Source: DASZIT01 sp036268775 | Lineage (GTDB): Bacteria > Actinomycetota > Acidimicrobiia > Acidimicrobiales > RAAP-2 | Reading direction: 5' to 3' | NCBI GenBank assembly: GCA_036268775.1 | Contig: DATATM010000012.1 | Span: 62,001 to 126,000, forward strand | DNA length: 64,000 bases | Shown: in pieces, positions 27,309 through 36,176 of the stretch | How positions within the stretch are numbered: the stretch's first letter is position 1 | Layout: every line of letters begins with the position of its first letter | The notes under the pieces: generated by a model | Databases searched by the model: none | Told to the model about the DNA's origin: nothing | What the model saw: the letters and a program-made list of their open reading frames with translations, nothing else | Program-made: the position numbers and the translations under genes

Positions 27309-28028
27309 TCAGCCGTACACCATCACCATGGCCGGCCGGATGACCGTGCCCTTCCAGCGGTAGCCGGGCCTCATCACCTGGCCCACTACCGGACCATCGT
27401 GGGGTGCGTTCTCGTCTTCGCCGTCGGCGTTGTCACCGGCCGACACACCGGTCACGCCGTTGGCACCCCCGGCCGAGGGATCGGCAGGCAGGTGCCCGAC
27501 CGCCTCATGGTCGTTGGGGTCGAAGGGTTGCCCGACCGGATCGATGCGCTCGAGGCCCTCCTTGGCCAGCACGCTGGTCAACAAAGAGGACGCCGCCGCC
27601 AGCGCCTTGGCGTCGGCGGACTCCGGGTCGGGGGAATGGGTGGCGGCCAACTCCAGGGCGTCGAGCACCGGGAGGAGGTTGTCCACCAGGGACACCGCCG
27701 CCCGCTGGGCCTGCTCGGTCTGCTGTTTGGCCACCCGCTTGCGGTAGTTGTCGAACTCCGCCTGCAGGCGACGGAGGGCGTCGAGGTATTCGTCGCGCTC
27801 GATGGTCATTGCCGCCAGCGGGTCGATGATCTCGCCCTCGACCACCTCGCCGTCGTCGACCCCGGCGGCGTCGCCGTTGGTGAGGTCATCGTCACCGAAG
27901 CTGGCTCCGACCTGGGGTCCCGGCGCGCCGAACGGCCCGGGTCGGGACGCGCCGGCAGAACCAGGGGCCGAATCCGGCCCTGGTTCTGAGGCGCGCTTCC
28001 CATCGGGTGGCTGGTAGCTACCGGTCAT
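27309..28028 (-). CDS. grpE: GrpE nucleotide-exchange factor
   Basis: 239 residues from MTGSYQPPDG, seven bases after dnaK; a longer frame that starts inside dnaK is rejected. The first 90 residues are a disordered Pro/Gly-rich tail. The GrpE coiled coil begins near ERDEYLDALRRLQAEFDNYR, and the family C-terminal motif appears as VGQVMRPGYRWKGTVIRPAM. It releases ADP from DnaK. An insert before the C-terminal beta domain (AGDNADGEDENAPHDG) is longer than usual. Confidence 0.94.
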   Translation of the reverse strand: MTGSYQPPDGKRASEPGPDSAPGSAGASRPGPFGAPGPQVGASFGDDDLTNGDAAGVDDGEVVEGEIIDPLAAMTIERDEYLDALRRLQAEFDNYRKRVAKQQTEQAQRAAVSLVDNLLPVLDALELAATHSPDPESADAKALAAASSLLTSVLAKEGLERIDPVGQPFDPNDHEAVGHLPADPSAGGANGVTGVSAGDNADGEDENAPHDGPVVGQVMRPGYRWKGTVIRPAMVMVYG

Positions 28029-28035
28029 CGGTCGA

Positions 28036-29889
28036 TCAGGCCTTGGGGGCTTCGGGCTCGGGATCCACGATCTCGGCGTCCACCACTTCGTCGTCGGAGA
28101 CCTCGTCGGCGGGTCCACCGTCGGAGGCAGATGCCCCGGCGGCGTTCTCCTTCGACGCCTCTTCGTACAGGCGCTGGCTGAAGCCCTGGCTGGCGGTCAA
28201 CAACGTCTCGGTGGAGGTCTTGATGGCCTCCACGTCGGTGCCGGCGAGGGACTCCTTCAGTGCGCTGAGGGCGGACTCGACCTTTTCCTTCTCGTCGCCC
28301 TCGAACTTCTCGCCCTGATCCTTCAGGAGCTTCTCGGTCTGGTACACCAAGGTGTCGGCGTTGTTGCGGATCTCGGCCTCCTCCTTGCGGCGGCGGTCGT
28401 CCTCGGCGTGGGCCTCGGCATCCTTGACCATGCGGTCGATGTCATCCTTGGCCAGTGACGACTGGCCGGTGATGGTCATCGACTGCTCGTTGTTGGTGGC
28501 GCGGTCCTTGGCCGACACATGGACGATGCCGTTGGCATCGATGTCGAAGGTGACCTCGATCTGCGGGACGCCCCGGGGGGCGGGCGGCAGGTCGACCAGC
28601 TGGAACTTGCCCAGCGTCTTGTTGTACATGGCCATCTCCCGCTCGCCCTGGAGGACGTGGACCTCCACCGAGGGCTGATTGTCCTCGGCGGTGGTGAACA
28701 CTTCGCTCCGCTTGGTGGGGATGGTGGTGTTCCGCTCGATGAGGCGGTGCATGACACTGCCCTTGGTCTCGATGCCCAGCGACAGCGGGGTCACGTCGAG
28801 GAGCAGGACGTCCTTGACTTCACCCTTCAACACGCCGGCCTGGACGGCGGCACCGATGGCCACCACCTCGTCGGGGTTGACACCCTTGTGGGCCTCTTTG
28901 CCGGTCATCTGCTGGACCAGCTCCTGCACCGCGGGGATGCGGGTGGAACCGCCGACCAGGATCACATGGTCGATGTTCTCCTTGGTCAGGCCGGAGTCGG
29001 CGATGGCCTGGTCGAACGGGCCCTTGCAGGCCTCGACCAGATCCTTGGTCAACTCGTTGAAGGTGGCCCGGGTCAGCTTAACGTCGAGGTGCTTGGGGCC
29101 CTCGGACGTAGCGGTGATGAAGGGCAGGTTGATCTGGGTCTCCTGGAGGGAGGACAGCTCGATCTTCGCCTTCTCCGCTGCCTCTTGGAGGCGCTGGGTG
29201 GCCATCTTGTCGGCGGACAGGTCGACACCCTCGGTGTCCTTGAACGTCTTCACCAACCAGTCGATGATCCGCTTGTCCCAGTCGTCACCACCGAGTTTGG
29301 AGTTACCGGAGGTGGACTTGACCTCGAAGACGCCGTCGCCGATCTCGAGGATGGACACGTCGAAGGTGCCACCACCGAGGTCGAAGACGAGGACCGTCTG
29401 GTCGGCGCCTTCCTTGTCGAGGCCGTAGGCGAGGGCGGCGGCGGTCGGCTCGTTGATGATGCGCAGTACTTCGAGGCCGGCAATGGCGCCGGCTTCGTTG
29501 GTGGCGGTGCGCTGGGCGTCGTCGAAGTAGGCAGGGACGGTAATGACCGCTTGGTTCACCGTGTCACCCAGGAACGCCTCGGCGTCCCTCTTCAACTTGC
29601 CGAGAATGCGGGCGGAGATCTCCTGGGGGGTGTACTTCTTCCCGTCGATGTCGACGGTCCAGGAGGTGCCCATCTGGCGCTTGACCGAACGGATGGTCCG
29701 GTCGGGGTTGGTGATGGCTTGGCGCTTGGCCACCTCACCCACCAGTACTTCTCCGGACTTGGCGAATCCGACGACCGAGGGGGTCGTCCTGCCGCCTTCG
29801 GCGTTGGGAATGACGACGGGCTCGCCGCCTTCCAACACGCTGACCACCGAGTTGGTGGTTCCGAGGTCGATTCCTACTGCTTTAGCCAT
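28036..29889 (-). CDS. dnaK: DnaK chaperone (Hsp70)
   Basis: 617 residues. Nucleotide-binding domain with GIDLGTTNSVVSVLEGG at the start, VFDLGGGTFDVSILEIGDG and the VGGSTRIPAVQELV motif. The substrate-binding domain and helical lid follow, ending in an acidic tail (ADEVSDDEVVDAEIVDPEPE). It is the first gene of dnaK-grpE-dnaJ-hspR-clpB and has a GAGGAG ribosome site. It folds nascent and damaged proteins and also acts as HspR co-repressor in actinobacteria. Confidence 0.98.
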   Translation of the reverse strand: MAKAVGIDLGTTNSVVSVLEGGEPVVIPNAEGGRTTPSVVGFAKSGEVLVGEVAKRQAITNPDRTIRSVKRQMGTSWTVDIDGKKYTPQEISARILGKLKRDAEAFLGDTVNQAVITVPAYFDDAQRTATNEAGAIAGLEVLRIINEPTAAALAYGLDKEGADQTVLVFDLGGGTFDVSILEIGDGVFEVKSTSGNSKLGGDDWDKRIIDWLVKTFKDTEGVDLSADKMATQRLQEAAEKAKIELSSLQETQINLPFITATSEGPKHLDVKLTRATFNELTKDLVEACKGPFDQAIADSGLTKENIDHVILVGGSTRIPAVQELVQQMTGKEAHKGVNPDEVVAIGAAVQAGVLKGEVKDVLLLDVTPLSLGIETKGSVMHRLIERNTTIPTKRSEVFTTAEDNQPSVEVHVLQGEREMAMYNKTLGKFQLVDLPPAPRGVPQIEVTFDIDANGIVHVSAKDRATNNEQSMTITGQSSLAKDDIDRMVKDAEAHAEDDRRRKEEAEIRNNADTLVYQTEKLLKDQGEKFEGDEKEKVESALSALKESLAGTDVEAIKTSTETLLTASQGFSQRLYEEASKENAAGASASDGGPADEVSDDEVVDAEIVDPEPEAPKA

Positions 29890-30478
29890 CCTGTGCTCCT
29901 CTGTTCCTCTTGTTCAGCGCCCGTCCTCGGGGCACCTCTTCCTTTTCTGATGCCCTTCCGGACTAGATCTCTCGTTGTGACTACAAATACGAGTATAGCA
30001 AAGTTGAGTGTCATGTATATAGGTTTGCTGCGTAATCTTGATCATAGTCACCGAACTGGGACTTTGTCCCGTCCGGGCATCGCCGGACCGGTCTCGAAGG
30101 CCCCGAAAGCCTGGAAATGGAGTCTTTCGGGGCTCTACTCCGTGGCCGTTTCCGCAGCCTGAGTTGCTCTATGACCGGCATTGCCCTGTCCCACGACGTG
30201 GATTTGGAGCGGGTGCTCCAGCAACCAACTGGATGGCCAGGTCGGCGATCGCATCTATCGCGGCCCGAGCCTTGGCGAGGCGTGCCGCTTCCGAGCTTTG
30301 CGCGGCCAGCAAGTCTCATTGCTTCCAGCCAACTCCCTAACCACTGTCTTTTTCAACCCGTCCCCGGCCCCATGGCCTTCGTTGCCAGGACCAGCGAAAT
30401 GCCGCTGGTCCGATCAGGTGCGCGATTCGGCCGGTTTCCGTCTTCTTAGAGGTCCACCTACCGAGATACGCTCCTTTG
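29890..30478. promoter_or_regulatory. divergent gap dnaK / gpmA with the heat-shock promoter
   Basis: 589 bases without a convincing gene. On the minus strand a -10-like TATACT lies at about 29993-29998, some 105 bases before dnaK, just downstream of ACTCAAC, which matches 6 of 7 bases of one HAIR half-site (ACTCAAG). The second half-site is not found at the standard 7-base spacing, so HspR binding here is only suggested. A strong hairpin sits at 30100-30133. The rest (30140-30470) shows no gene I can support. Confidence 0.45.
30100..30133. other. 10-bp hairpin in the dnaK/gpmA gap
   Basis: GCCCCGAAAG (30100-30109) pairs perfectly with CTTTCGGGGC (30124-30133) around a 14-base loop. It stands between two divergent genes, where neither needs a terminator. 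It could end an unseen transcript or be part of a small RNA. A second small stem GTCCGG/CCGGAC lies just upstream (30071-30088). Confidence 0.4.
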
Positions 30479-31234
30479 ATGCCCGACCTGGTACTCCTCC
30501 GTCATGGCCAGTCGACCTGGAACGCCGAAAATCTATTCACCGGGTGGCACGACGTTGACCTGACTCCCTTGGGGGAGTCCGAGGCCACCGAAGCGGGAAA
30601 ACTGCTGGGTTCGGAGACCGACCTGGACATTCGGGTGGTCCACACCTCGTTGCTCACCCGCGCCATCCGCACCGCAAATCTCACTCTCGACGCAGCCCAG
30701 AGAACGTGGGTGCCGGTGCGGCGGCACTGGCGGCTCAACGAGCGCCACTACGGGGATCTCCAGGGTCGCAATAAGAAGGAGACGGCTGCGCTCCACGGGA
30801 AAGAGCAACTCGACGCCTGGCGGCGCAGCTATTCGACTCCGCCGCCACCGGTGCCGATCGGCGACGAAAGGCATCCGGCCGGGGACCCTCGCTACCGAGA
30901 CGTGCCCGCAGAAGCGCTGCCCTCTACCGAGTGCCTGGCAGATGTGGTGGCCCGAACGGTTCCCTACTGGGAGGACGCCATTGTCCCCGACCTCCTCGCC
31001 GAGGGGGCCCGCGGCGGTGCGGTGCTGGTAGTTGCCCACGGCAACAGCCTCCGAGCCTTGCGGAAGCACATTGACCGCATCAGCGACGATGACATCGTGG
31101 GGCTCGAGATTCCTACCGGGATTCCGTTCCGATACCGGTTGGACAACAATCTGTCTGTCTTATCGAGCGAGTATCTCGGGGATCCGGAGGCGGCCAAAGC
31201 TGCGGCAGACGCCGTGGCTCGGCAGGCCGGTTAA
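30479..31234 (+). CDS. gpmA: 2,3-bisphosphoglycerate-dependent phosphoglycerate mutase
   Basis: 251 residues from ATG 30479, preceded directly by an in-frame TTG. Histidine phosphatase fold: LLRHGQSTWN with catalytic His9, LNERHYGDLQGRNKKETA and VVAHGNSLRALRKH. It interconverts 3- and 2-phosphoglycerate in glycolysis. The length is typical of the dPGM type. No ribosome site is evident and a -10-like TACGCT lies seven bases before the start, so a leaderless message is possible. Confidence 0.95.
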   Translation: MPDLVLLRHGQSTWNAENLFTGWHDVDLTPLGESEATEAGKLLGSETDLDIRVVHTSLLTRAIRTANLTLDAAQRTWVPVRRHWRLNERHYGDLQGRNKKETAALHGKEQLDAWRRSYSTPPPPVPIGDERHPAGDPRYRDVPAEALPSTECLADVVARTVPYWEDAIVPDLLAEGARGGAVLVVAHGNSLRALRKHIDRISDDDIVGLEIPTGIPFRYRLDNNLSVLSSEYLGDPEAAKAAADAVARQAG

Positions 31235-31300
31235 CTCAGAGAAGGCGGGACGCCAGGATCCGCCCTCGATGAGTTACGACGTCGTGGCCAGGGACCTTGG

Positions 31301-32182
31301 CTAGCTTGTCCCCGATTTGGGAGGGGCTGGCGGTTGACTGTTGTTGTTGGCCGAGTGGGTGGCGGAGACCGCGCCAGCAGCCCCGGCCCCCAACGCGGTT
31401 CCAAGTAACGTGCCGATCTCGGCTGAAAACGTTCCACGGAAGGCAAGGGCGATGGCTCCACTGATAGCCAAGAGGGCCAGCACTGAACTCCCCAGCCCTG
31501 AACCCAACACCGCGAAGTTGACTGGAGATGATTTCTGCGCTGCCACGGTCAACTTCTTGGTGCCGGTTCTTGGCGGTGTCCCGGCGGCAGCCTCCGGGTC
31601 AGTCCACACTGCCGTGGCGGTAACGGTTCCCGCTTTGACACCGGTCACCACCAGATTGGAATTCGGCCCATCGCCGCTCGTGCTCACGATTCCGGTCGGC
31701 GCAAAGGTCCACCTAGAGGGCACCGGCTGATTGTTATTCTCCGCGGTAAGCGTCACCGTCGTGCCCACCTGGAAAGAGTCATGATCGGCGGTGATCATAA
31801 GTTGGGCGGCGGTGGTGACAGCACCCAGTGCCGCTGCGGCGTTCACGGGAGTGTCCGATTCCGTCACGTCTGACACACCGGCACTGAGTACGGCGAGAAC
31901 CGCCTCCCGGCTTTCCCGCCTGTCCTTGCTGACCACCCACAGGAGGCCGGCTGAGACAACCACACCAAACAGAATCGCCGCTAGTGACAACCAGCCGTCG
32001 GCACTGGAGTTGACGTTCGGAGCCGGTTGGGTGGTGGTTGTCGTGGTTGTGGTTGCCGCGGTCGTGGCCGCCCCTGCGGACCCGGACATGGCTCCCAATA
32101 ACCAAGAGGAAACCAAAAGCAGGACTGCGCTCCAGACCACTTTTCCACTAAGCCGCCTCATGACAGAAACGAAGACCAGCAT
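31301..32182 (-). CDS. exported membrane protein with Ig-like domain
   Basis: 293 residues. A signal-like N-terminal helix (LSGKVVWSAVLLLVSSWLLG) is followed by a Thr-only stretch (ATTAATTTTTTTTQPAP), a second helix (WLSLAAILFGVVVSAGLLWV), then an extracytoplasmic beta-sandwich-like part (SFQVGTTVTLTAENNNQPVP to KKLTVAAQ), and a C-terminal hydrophobic Gly/Ala-rich segment. The beta part resembles bacterial Ig-like (Big) domains. No enzyme motif is seen. It may be surface-exposed. An AGGGGGA ribosome site supports the start. Confidence 0.6.
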   Translation of the reverse strand: MLVFVSVMRRLSGKVVWSAVLLLVSSWLLGAMSGSAGAATTAATTTTTTTTQPAPNVNSSADGWLSLAAILFGVVVSAGLLWVVSKDRRESREAVLAVLSAGVSDVTESDTPVNAAAALGAVTTAAQLMITADHDSFQVGTTVTLTAENNNQPVPSRWTFAPTGIVSTSGDGPNSNLVVTGVKAGTVTATAVWTDPEAAAGTPPRTGTKKLTVAAQKSSPVNFAVLGSGLGSSVLALLAISGAIALAFRGTFSAEIGTLLGTALGAGAAGAVSATHSANNNSQPPAPPKSGTS

Positions 32183-32350
32183 CGATCCCCCTGTGACTTG
32201 TTAGATGCCCGCAGCATAAGACGGAACTCGCAAAGGCGCCGGGATTGGTCGGGAGCTAATACCGATGGAGCGGTCCGGAAGATGGACCCTCATCGCAACG
32301 GCTCCGTCCAATTTCGGACTCCGCAGAACGAGCGGATTGGGCCGGGAACG

Positions 32351-32384
32351 ATGAATGGCCGGCTCCGAAGAGCCGGCCATTCAT
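32351..32384 (-). terminator. perfect 15-bp hairpin after amt-glnK
   Basis: Arms 32351-32365 and 32370-32384 are perfectly complementary around a CGAA tetraloop (ATGAATGGCCGGCTC on one side). It lies 44 bases beyond the glnK stop. There is no T-run on either strand, so it may end transcription by a U-tract-independent mechanism or protect the 3' end. Confidence 0.65.
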
Positions 32385-32427
32385 CCTCACAGGGCGCCGT
32401 GGGGGGGCAACGGCACCCCGGATTGGG

Positions 32428-32766
32428 TTACAAGGCGTCGCTGCCCCGCTCCCCGGTCCTGACCCGGATGACATCCTCAACCGCGATGATCCAGACCTTG
32501 CCATCGCCGATCTTGCCGGTACCGGCGGTATCGATGATGGCCGAAGTCACTTCCTCTACCTGGGCATCGTCAACGACGATCTCCAAACGGATCTTGGGTA
32601 CGAATTCGACCTCGTACTCAGCACCCCGGTAGACCTCGGTGTGGCCTCTCTGGCGTCCGAAGCCCTGGGCCTCGGTCAGGGTCAACCCCTGAATACCGAG
32701 GGCCTTGAGGGCCTCTTTGACGTCATCGAGCTTGAACGGCTTCACTACCGCTACGACAAGTTTCAT
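32428..32766 (-). CDS. glnK: PII nitrogen-signalling protein
   Basis: 112 residues from MKLVVAVVKPFKLDDVKEAL, with an AAGGAGGA ribosome site; an upstream in-frame start is discarded. The T-loop YRGAEYEVEF carries Tyr51, the site that is uridylylated or, in actinobacteria, adenylylated. The C-terminal signature GTGKIGDGKVWI is intact. PII proteins sense 2-oxoglutarate and ATP/ADP and close the Amt channel. It is 34 bases after amt and probably co-transcribed with it. Confidence 0.95.
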   Translation of the reverse strand: MKLVVAVVKPFKLDDVKEALKALGIQGLTLTEAQGFGRQRGHTEVYRGAEYEVEFVPKIRLEIVVDDAQVEEVTSAIIDTAGTGKIGDGKVWIIAVEDVIRVRTGERGSDAL

Positions 32767-32800
32767 TTTTGAATTCCTCCTTGGATTCGTAGTGGTCGCG

Positions 32801-34387
32801 TCAGCTGGGTTCAACGCCGGACGGTGGACCGTCGTCCGGTCTCTCTAACGTAGCGACACCGGATGAAGAGCCGCTGCTGCTCGAGGATCCACCGCTCGAA
32901 GCCGAGGAGAGAGACCCAACTCTGGCGGCCAGCGTCTCCTCCGGGAAGGCTTCTTCGCCGTGGATGGCGAGGTCACCGACCTCGAGGATCTCGTCCTTAT
33001 AGCGAGCCCCTCGCAGCACCAGCCCGATGAGCTTCATCAGGATGAACGTCACCAGGGCTGACCAGACGATCACCCACGCCGCAGCTCGGGCCTGTTCCCA
33101 TATCTGGTGGGCCGAGCCTCCGTAGGCCAAGCCGTTCACCGAGAACGGTACGCAGGAACCACCGGCCGACGAGTACGTATTGATCGTGGTGTTGACCACC
33201 TGGCCGTTGGCGTCCAGGTGACCGCAGCCATATTCGATCATGTTCGGGTTGCCAAAGACACCGAGAAGCAAGCCGCCGAACAGACCGGCGATGCCGTGGG
33301 TGTAGATGACCCCGAGTGCGTCGTCCACCTTGGAGAACGGCCGTACCTTGGAAAGGTAGTTCCAGGCGAACCACACGATGACGGTGCAGATTCCCCCGAC
33401 CGCGATGGCGCCTTCACCACTGACCCAGCCTGCGCACGGAGTGATACCGACCAGACCGCAGATCATGCCGTTGACGCCTCCCAGGAACGTCGGTTTCTTC
33501 TCCTTGGAGAGCCAGGCGTCCATGCCGATCCAGACGATCACACCGACCGCAGTAGCGATGTTGGTGTTGACCACCGCGGCGGCAGCGTCGATACCGGCGT
33601 AGTACGGGTCACCACCGTTGAACCCGTTCCAGCCGAGCCAGAGGATCCCGGCTCCGACCGCCGCCATTACCAGGTTGTTGGGTAACGCATGCTGTCTGTC
33701 TCTTAACAGTCTGGGGCCTAACACCCATGCAGCCACAAAGCCGGACACACCCGCTGACATGTGGATGACGTACCCACCGGAGAAGTCCAGGGACCCCTCC
33801 TGGGCGAAGTAACCGCCGCCCCAGAGCAGGAACGCGTCTATGCCGTAGACAAAGGTCGACCACAGCGGAACCAGCAGACACCAGGCACTGAACTTGATCC
33901 GGCCGAGCACGCTACCCAAGAAGAGCAGCGGCGTGATGGCCGCGAACACGAACTGGAAGTAGGCCAGCGTTGTGGTTGGGAAGTGGAAGGGAATGACGGT
34001 GTTGGCAGCCGACACTCCCTGACTAGATTCATTTCCGGCGCTGGTGATACTTCCCGGTTTACCGGCGAAGTTCTCGAAGAAGTGTTTGAACCAACCCGTG
34101 CCGGTGAGCTGGGTCTGCACCCCGTTGTGCACACCGCCTCCGATCGAGGTCGCACCGAAACCGATCTTGTATGACCACAACACCCAAGCGACGAGTACCA
34201 GAGAGAACCCGGCGAACATCATGGTCAGAACGTTCACCGCCCACTTCTTCTGGACGATCGACGCGTAGAGCACCGCCAATCCGGGAAGGCTCATCAGGCC
34301 GACGAACGTGGCGGCTACCAGCTGCCAGGTGTTGTCGGCCGGATTTATCCAACTCGGATACGGGACCTGCGTGATTGCGGCTAGCAC
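32801..34387 (-). CDS. amt: ammonium transporter Amt
   Basis: 528 residues, GTG start with a GAGAGGAG ribosome site. About 11 transmembrane helices of the Amt/MEP/Rh type. The pore twin histidines can be placed in GGYVIHMSAGVSGFVAA and GVIYTHGIAGLFGG. It takes up ammonium and is gated by the PII protein encoded next. A loop of about 40 residues with two Cys (YGCGHLDANGQ, SAGGSCVPFS) and a long Ser-rich cytoplasmic tail (about 60 residues) make it longer than usual. A GlnR-like operator lies upstream. Confidence 0.95.
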   Translation of the reverse strand: MLAAITQVPYPSWINPADNTWQLVAATFVGLMSLPGLAVLYASIVQKKWAVNVLTMMFAGFSLVLVAWVLWSYKIGFGATSIGGGVHNGVQTQLTGTGWFKHFFENFAGKPGSITSAGNESSQGVSAANTVIPFHFPTTTLAYFQFVFAAITPLLFLGSVLGRIKFSAWCLLVPLWSTFVYGIDAFLLWGGGYFAQEGSLDFSGGYVIHMSAGVSGFVAAWVLGPRLLRDRQHALPNNLVMAAVGAGILWLGWNGFNGGDPYYAGIDAAAAVVNTNIATAVGVIVWIGMDAWLSKEKKPTFLGGVNGMICGLVGITPCAGWVSGEGAIAVGGICTVIVWFAWNYLSKVRPFSKVDDALGVIYTHGIAGLFGGLLLGVFGNPNMIEYGCGHLDANGQVVNTTINTYSSAGGSCVPFSVNGLAYGGSAHQIWEQARAAAWVIVWSALVTFILMKLIGLVLRGARYKDEILEVGDLAIHGEEAFPEETLAARVGSLSSASSGGSSSSSGSSSGVATLERPDDGPPSGVEPS

Positions 34388-34741
34388 GGTTTGGGTGCTC
34401 CTCTCGTGAGATAACTAAGTCCCAGCGCTCCCGTGTCATAGCTACGGGTCCACCAGATGTGCCAAGGCCAAGCCAGGCAGCTTTTGCGCCGCCGATGCAA
34501 AGGATGCACGAGGGGAGTTTCGTCACGGTCACGCCCGTGTTACCAACGCGTTAACGGTGGGAGGTAGCAGGCAGGATCCACCGCTCACGTTCTCGGGTGG
34601 ACTCCGAGGTGCCCGCCTCGGGACGTCATCGGGACAGCGTGGGGAGCGGGCTGGAATACGGTATACCGATGCGACGGGACACCGTCGGAGCGAGGTATCC
34701 GATCAGTTGTTCGTCAAGCTGCGAGCCGGACCGGCGTCGGG
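34388..34741. promoter_or_regulatory. upstream region of amt (no gene)
   Basis: 354 bases separate amt from the membrane-protein gene upstream on the same strand. Besides the GlnR-like box at 34517-34554, I see no open frame with convincing coding character and no RNA gene. Confidence 0.4.
34517..34554 (-). promoter_or_regulatory. GlnR-like nitrogen operator of amt-glnK
   Basis: Reading the minus strand, four pentamers lie exactly 11 bp apart: TTAAC (34554-34550), GTAAC (34543-34539), GTGAC (34532-34528) and GAAAC (34521-34517). The actinobacterial GlnR consensus is GTNAC-N6-GNAAC repeated twice. Three half-sites match fully and the first differs in one base. The box is about 130-167 bases upstream of amt, where GlnR activates under nitrogen limitation. 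Confidence 0.7.
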
Positions 34742-35335
34742 TTAGCTGGCCTTGCGGCGGTTCGGTGGGGTGTAGCGCTTGGACTCAAACGTCGCAGTTG
34801 AAGAGGTGTTGGCCTCTTTCAATTTCTGCTGGAACCGGTAGGCGCGGACGAGGAACCAGGCGCCCGCCAGGATGAACGGGATCCCGAATCCCCAGAAGTG
34901 CAGGTTGAAGATCGACAGGCCGTAGAGAGCCATGGCGATGCCGAGATAGACGCGCTTGCGGAAGTAGGCCATCGCCATCATCACGAGGGACAGGGCGAGG
35001 GCCACGGCGCCGAGCTCGAGATAGAGGGTGGGGTTCACATGCAACTTGTTGATCGCGCCGCTAGCGAGGAGCGCCTTCGGATCATTGTTGATCAGGGTCC
35101 CGGTGATGATCAGCCCGAGGGCAGCGGCGATGGGGGCTGCCAGCAGACCGACAAGACGTTCCTTGTCGTCAGCCCGTGCGACCGCTTCCTCCAGCTCAGA
35201 AACCGTTTCCGGGAGCCCGCCGTTGTACCTGGTCCCGGTTCCCGGGCCACCCTGGCCGGCGGCGGGTGGCTTCAGAAATGCGGCACTCAGACGGCTACTG
35301 AGCGGTTCCTTGGCGGAGTCGGATTGGCGGGCCAT
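34742..35335 (-). CDS. hypothetical integral membrane protein
   Basis: 197 residues: a hydrophilic N-terminal 60 residues with an acidic helix (ETVSELEEAVARADDKERL), then four predicted transmembrane helices (about 62-80, 105-123, 128-142, 146-164) and a basic C-terminal tail. No family recognised. It starts 8 bases after the stop of another membrane-protein gene on the same strand, so the two are probably co-transcribed. Confidence 0.6.
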   Translation of the reverse strand: MARQSDSAKEPLSSRLSAAFLKPPAAGQGGPGTGTRYNGGLPETVSELEEAVARADDKERLVGLLAAPIAAALGLIITGTLINNDPKALLASGAINKLHVNPTLYLELGAVALALSLVMMAMAYFRKRVYLGIAMALYGLSIFNLHFWGFGIPFILAGAWFLVRAYRFQQKLKEANTSSTATFESKRYTPPNRRKAS

Positions 35336-35343
35336 GGTGCAGG

Positions 35344-35985
35344 CTAACTCCTGTGCTCTAGTGCGGGCGAGGGTGATCCCGCCCGGATCCGGTCAACACG
35401 AGGAGCCCCACGGGCCCGTCGGCGCCGGACAAACAGCACCCCCAGTATGGCCGCCACCAAGACCAGCAAGATCACCGGGACGGCGAACACCGTCCACGAC
35501 GGGTGCTCAGCGGCAACTGCGCTCGGCGTCGACACCAGCGCCGGATCGCCGGGAACGGAGATACCCCGGAGCGTCGTCCCCGGGATTAGAAGGTTGTTCC
35601 CTGGAAGGTTCTCGGTATAGCTCTGGCCGTCCAAGGTGAACGATCCCCGGCAGTCATACCCAGCCGCATTGCTGCCGCTGCCCCCCAACAGACCCATACA
35701 GCCCGTCACCTTGATCTCGACGGGAACCCCGTTCTGACGAAGAGAAGTGATCTGGGCGTTCTTCTGGAATCCCGCCACCAACAGAATGACGCCGAGGACG
35801 GCCACGCCGACCAGGCAGATACCGATGACGACCTGACCGACACGACGGATGTCGACGTCGACACCCGCTCCCCGAAGATTGGTGAGCGGGCCATCCGGAG
35901 AATCGATTTCCCCATTCGTCACTGGATTTTCCGATGGCGAGCCTTGAGGAGCCGTCGGCTTTGGAGCGATCATTTGGCTGTCCAT
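35344..35985 (-). CDS. hypothetical two-helix membrane protein
   Basis: 213 residues. A cytoplasmic Pro-rich N-terminus leads to a first transmembrane helix (VGQVVIGICLVGVAVLGVIL), an extracytoplasmic domain of about 85 residues with two Cys (TGCMGLLGG and GYDCRGSF) that may form a disulphide, a second helix (VFAVPVILLVLVAAILGVLF) and an Arg-rich end. The extracytoplasmic part resembles DUF3592-like proteins in layout only. Probable operon with the gene 8 bases downstream. Confidence 0.6.
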   Translation of the reverse strand: MDSQMIAPKPTAPQGSPSENPVTNGEIDSPDGPLTNLRGAGVDVDIRRVGQVVIGICLVGVAVLGVILLVAGFQKNAQITSLRQNGVPVEIKVTGCMGLLGGSGSNAAGYDCRGSFTLDGQSYTENLPGNNLLIPGTTLRGISVPGDPALVSTPSAVAAEHPSWTVFAVPVILLVLVAAILGVLFVRRRRARGAPRVDRIRAGSPSPALEHRS

Positions 35986-36176
35986 CTCTAGGCTTCACGT
36001 GCGTCCGCCGGGCGGCGACCGTCCTTTGAGATGCCGAGATGGTAGCAGCGGGCGACACGGACTTTGTCTCCCTCCCCGTCGCGCCCAACCCGGCAATCAT
36101 CCGACAAGCCTGCGGGCACCTTTTGCCTGAGGCGCATTCCTGCACGTCGGAGGGGTCTCCCTGTAGCCTCTGCGCC

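Noticed and set aside
29970..30030. A full HAIR inverted repeat at the dnaK promoter
   Set aside because: Only one half-site matches; the other arm agrees at 3 of 7 positions, no better than chance.
30117..30470. Possible small genes between dnaK and gpmA
   Set aside because: Several short frames exist on both strands, including a helix-like 47-codon one on the minus strand, but none has a ribosome site or recognisable product.
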